A DNA stretch of 64,000 nt from Madurella fahalii (lineage: Eukaryota; Ascomycota; Sordariomycetes; Sordariales). The stretch's first letter is position 1; each line of letters begins with the position of its first letter. Under the pieces are notes generated by a model. The model had not been told where the DNA came from and searched no databases. It was given only the letters and a program-made list of their open reading frames with translations. A program made the position numbers and the translations under genes. The stretch lies in the NCBI GenBank assembly GCA_029876055.1, contig CM056874.1, forward strand, positions 7,378,001 to 7,442,000, in the 5' to 3' direction. Below, piece after piece: positions 55,688 through 64,000 of the stretch.

Positions 55688-56695
55688 CTCGTACCCAACA
55701 CCTCTCAAACGCCCTGCAAAGTCATCCGTGTGATTTCCATTTTCCATTTCCATTTTCCACTTCGCTGTTGTTTTCATCTTCTCGTTTGTATAAGTACAGA
55801 CCCAGACTCGCAGGAGCTCAGCTCCACCTTCACACTGATACCATGTCGCCAGACAGAGAGTACGTGGGGGGATAAGCATGGGAATGGGGCAAAGGTTGGG
55901 ATAGGCGGGGTATGGGAAGAAATGGTAGGGTTGGTCAAATATTTTGCTCGGGTATTTCAGTAGATTCCCCACCCCCGGTAGGCGTTCTATCACACTCTTA
56001 TTGGAGGGCTTGAAAGGGGGCCTGAAGAAGGCAGTCGCCAAGTTCTCACAGTTTCCTGTTCATTGCCGCTCTCGGGCGTGGACGTGAAACAGTAGTCCAT
56101 TCGAGTAGCGGAGTGCAGAGCGAGACATTTTATGGGACGTTCTAATAAGGAGTTGGATCTTGAGAAGTCTGAATTAGATATAGCTAAATAAGCAATGCTT
56201 GTAATTAGGTAGCTTGTCTCTTAAGATCTATTTATCTGCTGAAGGGCTCAAGCGTGGTGAACCGGACAGCCAATAAGCTCTGGCTTGGACCACCGCGCGC
56301 ACAGGACAGCCTCGACAGCCTCGACAGCCTCGACAGCCTTGACCGCCTTCCAAACAGGCTCCACCGTGCACGTGCCATTGGCGGGGAAATCAGGTCGATA
56401 TTCAAAAAAAATGGCCAACATTTTCCTGCGATAAGGTGGGTGCATTGGCAGAAACGCTGGGAAACGCCAGGCCGCGAGTTCGACCAGCAGGCTTAGATTG
56501 CCTCTCCTTTCACCATTAGGGACCTTAGCAATAATTATGTTCGATCGCCTGTCGTCCGCAAACTCGCCGCTCCACGAAGTTCCCCCGCCCTCTTGACCCT
56601 CCTCTACCGAAAACTTCACCTCGCATCGCCGTCGATTTTGCCGCCGCCCACCATCAACTGCTTCGCCCGTTTAGCAGGCGGCGACAACGGCCATA
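55688..56695. other. Intergenic HAP3 - RRN3
   Basis: About 1 kb. The middle (56.1-56.25 kb) is AT-rich. A 9-bp tandem repeat sits at 56305-56349. The last 100 bp are the RRN3 leader. No gene is seen. Confidence 0.5.
56305..56349. repeat. 9-bp tandem repeat, about five units
   Basis: GACAGCCTC is repeated three times, then GACAGCCTT and GACCGCCTT. On the minus strand an open frame reads it as Val-Glu-Ala repeats. Confidence 0.88.
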
Positions 56696-59166
56696 ATGAC
56701 GACAACATCGTCCGTTTCGCGCAGTTATTCTGCGTCCGCAACCCCTTCGTCTCCCATCAAGCCAATACTTCGAAAGCCAACGTCGGTCCTAGGGACACGG
56801 TCGCGAGCCGACGAGGACGATGGGGCAGACGGGGATGAGCCTCCGATCAAGAGGCAGAAGAAAACAGTCGTATTCAACGAGGATCTGAACATGGTAAAGG
56901 AGATCAGCAGCAAAAGCTTGGAGGAGGCGAAACGCGAAGTAAAGCAAGCTCTCGAGGGCCACAGCCGCGGAGACGACGAGGATTACGACAGCCTGAAGGA
57001 GATTTTCGCGCCGAACCCCAAACAGCCTGCGCCTGATGATGATGATGATGAGGCCACAAAACAGCAGGATTTGATCGTCTACGTCGTCGCCCTGACCGGC
57101 TACGTTCCCTTGCTCGGCCGGTCGTGCTCCGGCCTGCTCAGAAGCGTCCTCCGGTGCGCCTGGCTCGAGCGAGACGAGAACTTCTCACGCGCCTACATCC
57201 AGCTGCTTGCCGCACTTTCGTCGGTCCAAGGATCATTCTTTACGCAAGTCCTCACCATGATGGTCGACAAGTTTACCGAGACACGGCATTCTTCGAGCGT
57301 GGCGGGGTTCCCGACTGTTGATCCGGAAGCGAAGAAGCGGTGGTTACATGTTGGTCTGAAGTACCTCCTCGAGCTTTTTCCGGCCGGCCAACACATGATC
57401 CTTAACTTGGTCTCGTCCAAGTTCCCCTACACTGAGGAATCAAAAGCGACGCATATGGAGTACATTGACCATCTCCTCCGCCTCAAGGCAGCCAGGCCCG
57501 AGCTCGAGCGGGATATTATGGAGCTGATTCTCTCTCGCCTGGTCAAGCTGGACGTTGAGATGACGCTTGACCTGGAGAATGACGATGATGAGACGACTAG
57601 GGCGGTGCTGCGGCAGCTGGAAGCCTCGGACGCTAAAGCCGAAGACGAGGATGACGAGAGCGATGCTGAGTCCGTCGTGAGCGAGGAGGATGAGCTGGAT
57701 GAGCAGGCCAAGCGCGTGCTCATGATCAAGAGCAAGCTGGAGACGATGGACGCTATCCTGGACCTATTGTTTTCGATTTATACGCCCATCTTTGAGGATC
57801 CGGATAGCGCGGAAGCGGTTGAGGCTTTCGAGGACCTGCTCAGCGACTTTTCAAATGTCATTCTCCCGGTATGTATCGGTTAGCCCCTTAACCCCCCCTC
57901 CCCCCTCTTGCATCAATGACTGGCTGACCGAATTTTCCAGCATCTTAAATCCCGCCACACCCAATATTTGCTTTTCAAGTTCGCCATGAAATCCAACCGA
58001 CTCATGGAGATGTTTATCGGGACGCTGTTCAATCTTGCGTTTGAGTCGAATCGGCCGCCCGTCGTCAAGCAGGCTGCGGTTGCTTACTTGGTAAGCTACG
58101 CGCCAGATTCGCTGTTTTTGCAAATTCCTAACAATGCGCCAGGCAAGCTTCACTGCTCGCGGGGCCAGGGTCCAGAGCGACCAGGTGCAGATGATTACCA
58201 AGACGTTCTTGGATTACATTGATCACTACCGCGCTGCTCACACCGGCTGCCGCGGCCCAGACGTAAGGCGGTATGCCCAGTATTAGTAAGTTGCTTGACG
58301 GTGACGATTGTCAAATCTCAGCAATGCTGACTATGCACAGCGCCTACTTCCAAGGCTTGCTCTATGTAAGTTTGACAACGGACTAGAGACGGGTCATTTG
58401 CCTGCGGCGGCGACCGATGACTATCGCATACTGACTTTGTCTATCAGATATTCTGTTTCCGCTGGCGCGACTTGATCGACCGGGATATGCTACCTTCCAA
58501 CCTTGACTGGGACGATCCTGCTTCGTTCATTGGTCAGGATCTGCCATGGATGGCGGGACTGAAGTCAAGACTGCAGGCAAATATCGCCAGCAAGCTCAAT
58601 GTGAGTTGCCCTCCTTACATGACACGGAGATGCAGCTGACCTTTTGAAAGCCGCTCAAGTGTTGTTCGCCGGTAATTGTCGATGAGTTTGCGCGGCTATC
58701 TCATCATCTCCGGCTCATTTACATGTCGGTCAACCCCCCACCGCCTGCCCAGAGTCTATCCTAGGCTTGGGACTAACTTGTCAGAAGATACCCCCAAATT
58801 GAGAAAAACAAGAGCGTCCACCTATCGCAGTTTTTTACTGGAAGCTACGCGACGGGCGGGGCGCTCCGTGACACGGGGTTCGAGTTTGACGACGAGAAAT
58901 GGACCCATCTTGAGGCATGTTTTCCGTTCGACCCGTTCCAGCTGCCTGTAGCCAAGCGGTGGCTCGACCTACAGAATAACTATGTAGCCTGGCAGCCTAT
59001 GGCTGTGTTGGACAGAGATGAAGGTGACGACGAGGAAGAAGAGGAGGAAGAGGAGGAAGAGGAGGAAGATTATAGCGACTTGGAGGATGGTCTAGACGGC
59101 CGAGGGGACGGCCGTAGTTTCCAGGAGGACACAGCCACGGACGATGAGGCGGGAGATTTTGATTGA
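56696..59166 (+). CDS. RNA polymerase I initiation factor RRN3 (TIF-IA)
   Basis: Bridges RNA polymerase I to the core factor at the rDNA promoter. Exons are 56696-57868, 57941-58090, 58143-58285, 58341-58365 (25 nt), 58448-58600, 58651-58724 and 58785-59166, coding for 699 aa. The N-terminus carries SPIKPILRKPT and KKTVVFNEDLN (phospho-regulatory-like). HEAT-like helices follow (YVVALTGYVPLLGRSC, LLRSVLRCAWLERDENFSRA, HLKSRHTQYLLFKFAMKSNR). Family blocks in the C-terminal half are YYAYFQGLLYIFCFRWRDL, IVDEFARLSHHLRLIYIRYP, FFPFDPFQLP-like ACFPFDPFQLPVAKRWL, and a strongly acidic tail with an E/D run (59020-59075). All six introns close in phase; the donor after LIY (GTCGGT) is non-standard but forced by frame. 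Confidence 0.95.
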
Positions 59167-60539
59167 TACTGTGGGATGGACAACGTAAAAGGATTTCTTT
59201 CAGGGGGAGGCAAAGGTCAAACAAAAAGTTACAGAATCTGATCTGGGATGGGGTGGGTTGGTTTTCACACATACAGCATCGGCGCAATAGTAGGGTCGCA
59301 TGTAAAGGGGCTACGTTATTTTTAGTGGAACGGCGGGGAAAATCGAGGCGCAAAGAGGTAATGAAAAAACGAATTTTACTCGAAGGGTATTTGGAAGACT
59401 TGGGTCCTTGTGACCGGCATGGAATATCCGCGGCGGGTTACGGGAGTAGGCAGGACATAAAGTGCCTTAGTAAGGGCTCCCTCTGGTGGCGCAGGTCTGG
59501 AGCTATTCCTCGAAGTGGTTGGCAGGGCGCGCAGGGGTATAACTGCTGTATCGCTGCGAAGCCGAACAGCTGATACAAGATAAAAGTTTGCTCTGCCTTT
59601 TTGGGGGCTTCAATTTCTTTTTCCCTTTTTCCTTTCGTTTCTCTTGTCTGTGCCTTCGTCTATCTTGCTCCCTCTTCCGGGTAAGTAAGTATTTTTAGCT
59701 TTGGTGGGGCTTGTAGTGGTGTTACACCGCACGGCTGCTTGCTTTACCTTGAATTGTTAAGGCGCTGAAGAACGGGACGAAACGAAACGAAACGCGCCGA
59801 GTAAAGCTGCGGGGTTGTGGTGCAGGCGGTCAACCGCTGTATTAAAGTGAATCCGGAAGGCGTTGATTTGAAAGGATCCCAGGCTCGATCGGTCGGGGTA
59901 AGTGAATGAGTGGCATGAACAGAATAACCTGGCTAACTTGGGGTTTATGAAGTAGGTAACGTACCCGAAGGATGACCGACGCGCAGGATCCCGACCGGCC
60001 TTCGTTTTCGGCGTTCTGGAGGAAATCTAAGGAGGCGCTGAATGGGGCCAGGGAGATCAGATTTGTGGAGGATAGGCACCGCTGTGAAGGTGCGGGAGCG
60101 GGAGCGGGAGCGGGTGCTGGTGAGTTCGATTTTACTTATTGGCAGCATTATTCTCTGCCAAGCAGAAGTTCCGGCTTTCTTCCTTTGGGTCCGAAATACT
60201 GGGACTTGGCGTCTTCAATGACCTATCTCAACATCTACTCGGCTGTGGCGGCTGAGAGAGCTAGATGTGGTGAAGAAATATTTGTCATGCGCACATGCTC
60301 ACTCTCGAGCGATGCAGCCCTCGGTGGGGTGCGTATGCCGGGACCAAGTCCCTCAAGGTTCCCAGTCCGCCGATGAGGTACCTTGACGGATGGAATCTCT
60401 GGAGCCTGCCGTCTGCAAAGACTGAGTGAGGGACAGCACGCGGGATCGGTCATTCGAATATATCATTGGGATGTTTCGTCCCGTTGTGTTCCGCATATTT
60501 CCTTCCCAAGCTCAACCTGTTTCCATCCTTCACTTCCAA
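59167..60539. other. Intergenic, 5' of the bZIP gene
   Basis: About 1.4 kb. A T/C-rich stretch lies at 59600-59670. An ORF from 59972 (MTDAQDPDRPSFSAFWRKSK) could be an upstream exon of the bZIP gene, but no splice path to it is compelling. GGAGCG repeats occur at 60094-60115. Confidence 0.45.
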
Positions 60540-61926
60540 ATGCATCACAAGGCTGAAATCAGATCCAAAGCAGGCGGCGCCAATGATGCCGGCCCGGCAG
60601 AGGCCGGCTCTCTGAGCAAAGCCCAACTGCGCCGTGCACAGGTTAGGAGAGCCCAGCTCCAGCACCGGCAGCGCAAAGCAAACTATGTCAAGCAGCTCGA
60701 GATGGACATCGCCCACATACGGGATATGATAGACACCACGCAGCGTGAAACGCAGACCCTGCTGGCCGAGAACAAAGCTTTGAGAGCGCGTGTACATCAG
60801 GCTGTAACCCGGACAACCACGCCCTTGTCCGTGGATCAGAGGATGTCTCTCCTGAATGAGATGCCCCAGCCATCACAGCTCTGCAGTGAGGTTGGGTCCT
60901 ATCTACAACGGGAGCTCGAGGAGACCACACTCACCCTCGGCTTCGACAACGTCATGAACGCACCATGCTACTACATAAGCAGCTCTCCATCATCCTCCAC
61001 CGGCGCCGCCTCTCCTCAGCAGGTCTTACCAGCCGCTGAAATTACCACTCCGACAAATCCATGTCTCCCCGAGCTAAACCCATCCCAGACCCAACAAGCC
61101 ATCAATTTCATCCTCGCGTGAGCCATCCCTCCTCCTCCTGCTCCTCCTCCTCCTCCTCCTCCCAATCACCTATTAGCTAACCACCGCGGTTCTCAGCCTG
61201 GAACACATCTGCCGCGACCACTTCCACCCCTCTCTTTACAGCCCACCATCACCCTCCAGCCCAGCTCCCGGCCGTCCTCTGCTAGGCCACTCCGCAAATG
61301 GCCACACGCTCATGGCAACCAGCCTCGCCCTGCGCAACGCGCCTCGGCGAATCTTCAAAGCCGCCTCCAAGACGCGCCTCTTCCCGGGCTCCTCCATCTC
61401 CCGCCGACCGCCCTCATACTCCCCTCCCACCCCATCTAGCACCGACGATGGCCCGGACCTCACCGCCAACCCCAACGGAAATAACCACATCCACACCCAC
61501 ACTCACTCACACTCACACTCCCACTCCAGCAACAACAGCAACAGCTACCATAACTACATTAACGAATCAGACACCGCCTCCGCGTTATCGTGGCGCACAT
61601 CGGGGCTGACGCTGCGCACGCTCTACGAGCTGGCGTGCTCCCTCAACCCGGCCGACGACGTCGAGATCACGCCGGTGCAGGCGTGGTTCGAGCTGGTGGG
61701 GCGGTTCGGCGCCGAGGTGATGATGGCGGACGGGGTGCTGGAGAGCCTGAAGCGCGAGTTCGTCGGGGTGGTCAAGTGTCCGCACTACGGGGCGAGCTTG
61801 GAGAGGGGGGCGTTTGAGAGCGTTGTCGGGAGGGTTTTGGGGGACGTCGAGGGAGGAGGAGGAGGAGAGGGAGAAGGAGGCGGAGGGGGAGGGGGAGGGG
61901 GAGGGAGGAATAATGGGGGTTTGTGA
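60540..61926 (+). CDS. Atypical bZIP transcription factor
   Basis: Exons are 60540-61117 and 61197-61926, coding for 435 aa from ATG at 60540 (MHHKAEIRSK). In-frame upstream codons reach 60426, including an ATG at 60471. Residues about 22-75 form a bZIP-like region: KAQLRRAQVRRAQLQHRQRK then ANYVKQLEMDIAHIRDMIDT. The RxRK-x3-Y-x3-LE pattern matches fungal AP-1-type bZIPs, but the normally invariant Asn of the basic region is Val and the following Arg position is Leu, so DNA contact may be altered. The C-terminal half has a conserved-looking block (WRTSGLTLRTLYELACSLNP, EITPVQAWFELVGRFGAEVM) and low-complexity His/Thr/Ser (61490-61535) and poly-Gly (61850-61915) runs. The 79-nt intron carries a CTC repeat. 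Probably a nuclear regulator; targets unknown. Confidence 0.8.
61129..61172. repeat. (CTC)n repeat inside the bZIP intron
   Basis: About fourteen CTC/TCC units between the GTGAGC donor and the CTAAC branch site of the intron. Confidence 0.85.
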
Positions 61927-64000
61927 ATTGTGATGGGGCGGGGATGGGCATGGGTAGAGCAGTGGCACTTGTTGTAGTCTGTCGCTTGTGATCCAGGGTT
62001 AACTGCGGTGAGGTTGTCATTTACTACTAGTTTGGGATCACGATACCTGTTTTAGTATTTCGCCTCGTTCGTAGGAGCTCGTAATAAATGGAGATATGTT
62101 GGCATTCAAGTAGGTAACTTGTGTTCAATCTCCCTTGGTTCTCTCTTTCTTACGGGTGTGTGGTAATAACCTTCACCTAGTCATCGTGTTTAGGATCCCA
62201 ACTCGCTCAGCTAGTCATGTTGCTTCAGCTCCTCAGCCCAACCGGATTCTTAGGCAAGCAACTCGCGGGGTCAACATGCAACGGCTGTATGCTGACGGGT
62301 CAAGTTCCAACGGGCGGCTGGCACCGTTTCTCAGGTCCATCTATCCTCGCAGCGCTTACCCCTGACCTGGTGCCTTCGGGACTTACCTCTCTGCGAGACC
62401 GAACAGTGACAAAGTTGACGGCATCTGGAATTTATTCGGAAGTGAGCCAAGTCGGGGGGTGGATCTAGTTCCTGTCAACCTTCCGCTCGACTGAACTAGA
62501 TGTGTCGCTGCATTGAGAGTCTTGCGATTACCTCACAAAAAGGGGTAGCCGCTAGTTACTACCTAACCTTCATTACTTCGCACACACCACTTTGCGGAAC
62601 TTTTGAAGCTCCCCACGATGGACACGAGCATTACATCTGGCCCGCATGATGCCTATCAAAAGCTCAATTGATGCAGGATTAACTACTGTGCACTTGCTAG
62701 GTCAAGTCGGATACTTCAATGGCCAGAATAACGACGGCCACCAACCCAAAGAAAGGATGTAATCTTGACGCAGCGCTAATGAACCTCACAGTGGCTGGTC
62801 GGTGGAACCAATCGGGTGGCAGGGGAATGCAACCAACAGCTCTGAATCTCCCTCAAGCAAATGAGATGGCCAAAATCCGAAGCAGCCCTTCTTAAAGGTA
62901 CCTACTCTTTCAGTTCTTGGTGCAGGTGTAGCTCCTGATGTGTTTTCCACCTCACGTTATGACGCAGTCAGCTTATTAGTGGAAGAGTACCATCAGAGGA
63001 AGCGGAACATGCGGGTAATCACGTTCCCGGTTGAATCCTTGTGCCATTGCAGATGTATATTGGTTTGCGCTCTCCGACGCGCCGACATGACAGATTCTTC
63101 AGCGTCGTTCCCTCGCAGCAATGTCCCAGCAGACGCCTGCAAGAATCGGCTGATGGGTAAGATATCGTGGGGGTGAACTCGGGGAGCGGACGGCCAAACT
63201 GGCTTACAATCGGCCGATGAGGTTCGGTTTAGGGAAAGCAGCGCGATGGCGGCGCTGCGGTGAGAATGCGAGTCTCCTGCCTTGGCAGTCCAGAGGAATC
63301 TCTGGTTGATGCGGCTGAAGGCGGATGGGAGGGGGGCGATGGCAACCGCCAGCCCAGATGGCCGCCCATTGTCCTCCCGCCTGCTGCCCTGTGGTTATTT
63401 GATTTAATTCCGGTAGCACTCGGACGACTCACCCCTGTCCTGGCATGAGCGAAGCAATAAAAGAGTCACGTTGCAGCGACGTTGTGGATGCGATGCAAAG
63501 ATGCCCCACACTTTTCGTTGTTGGCCGTCGAATCCACACGGCACACCATACCCGAGGACCTTGCCATTCTTTCTTGCGATTCTCGGTCGGCTCAGCCGGC
63601 GACGGACGGCTCTCGGATTCTGTTGCGTTGCTGGCGCTCAGATCTCGAGCCCCTGCGCAGTAAGGACGCCAGAAATGGTAGGATGCCAGTCCTGGCAACA
63701 CCGATCTTAGCGACAGTGTTGCATTCTGAACGGCTGGCAACGCTGCCAGTGGCACTTGTGCCAATGCTGCTGTGTTTATGCGATAGGAAAAAGAATTCAA
63801 CGAGACGGATGGTGAAAATAAAGTTGCAGTTGTTAGGAATCCGGAACGGAAACGACGGTACGTGTAGATCAGAGCTGATCGCCATCGGCGGATGTTTCTT
63901 GTCCTTGAGCAGATCGGGAGAGCGGCGTCGATCACCAATTCCCGGGCATGATCGCCCAGGACCTTGCAAGGCAAACAAGGCTGCCGAGACCTCGGCACCC
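61927..64000. other. Right-end region without supported gene
   Basis: About 2.1 kb holding only short ORFs. The longest frame (minus strand, 63429-63998) has no recognisable domain and overlaps equally long frames on the other strand. The right edge could include the leader of a gene outside the window. Confidence 0.45.

Noticed and set aside
59972..60376. 135-codon ORF as the real N-terminus of the bZIP protein
   Set aside because: Its start looks protein-like, but no GT-AG path joins it convincingly to the bZIP exon; left as a possibility only.
63429..63998. 189-codon minus-strand ORF at the right edge
   Set aside because: No domain, competing frames on both strands, and no consensus splice sites giving a better product.
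1..64000. CRISPR arrays, dispersed 5S rRNA genes, telomeric repeats, secondary-metabolite cluster
   Set aside because: Looked for by eye; no spaced repeats, 5S-like sequence, TTAGGG arrays, or PKS/NRPS/terpene genes were seen.

Overview
The window is GC-rich filamentous-fungal chromosomal DNA. Genes have short introns (about 50-95 nt, GTRNGT donors, CTAAC/CTGAC-like branch points) and intergenic regions of 0.3-4 kb. The gene content (group III HAMP-repeat histidine kinase, FLC/TRP-like channel, PPE1, HAP3, RRN3, condensin Brn1/Cnd2) and the protein sequences fit a Pezizomycotina ascomycete, most likely a Sordariomycete of the Sordariales/Chaetomiaceae type. The taxon is my inference from gene style, not from a search. 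There is no operon logic; the genes are mostly unrelated housekeeping and signalling functions.

Layout. 0-5 kb: a WW + PhoD-like phosphatase gene cut by the left edge, phosphomannomutase on the minus strand, and a possible small two-exon gene. 5.3-8.3 kb: a CCX/NCLX-type cation/Ca2+ exchanger (minus). 9.3-12.2 kb: condensin kleisin subunit (plus). 12.7-14 kb: a small, poorly resolved coiled-coil-like gene (minus). 17.4-19.4 kb: a SAM + HMG-box regulator (plus). 21.4-25.7 kb: the NIK-1/OS-1 osmosensing hybrid histidine kinase (minus), with several kb of gene-free upstream DNA. 30-34 kb: a small accessory island with a decayed ankyrin-repeat, NLR-like pseudogene (minus) and a complete but internally deleted Fot1/pogo transposon with 47-bp terminal inverted repeats and a TA target duplication. 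34.1-35.6 kb: tRNA-dihydrouridine synthase (plus). 35.9-37.5 kb: PP2A methylesterase (minus). 38.2-40.7 kb: FLC-family TRP-like channel (minus). 43.1-46.5 kb: a long intronless C2H2 zinc-finger protein (minus). 49.15 kb: an intron-containing tRNA-Arg(ACG) (minus). 49.8-51.8 kb: a compact cluster of TMEM14-like, CMC2 and prefoldin-2. 54.7-55.7 kb: HAP3/NF-YB. 56.7-59.2 kb: RRN3. 60.5-61.9 kb: an atypical bZIP protein. The last 2 kb hold nothing I can support.

Exon boundaries were set by hand from GT-AG consensus, reading-frame phase and protein continuity across junctions. Most models close perfectly in frame. The 12.7-14 kb gene, the 3' end of the SAM-HMG gene and the 4.6-5.0 kb candidate are less certain. 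I found no convincing new biological system. The most rewarding items are the decayed NLR/transposon island, the SAM-HMG regulator, the in-frame hexanucleotide repeat in PPE1, the stop-free 3n introns, and the small unrecognised genes.
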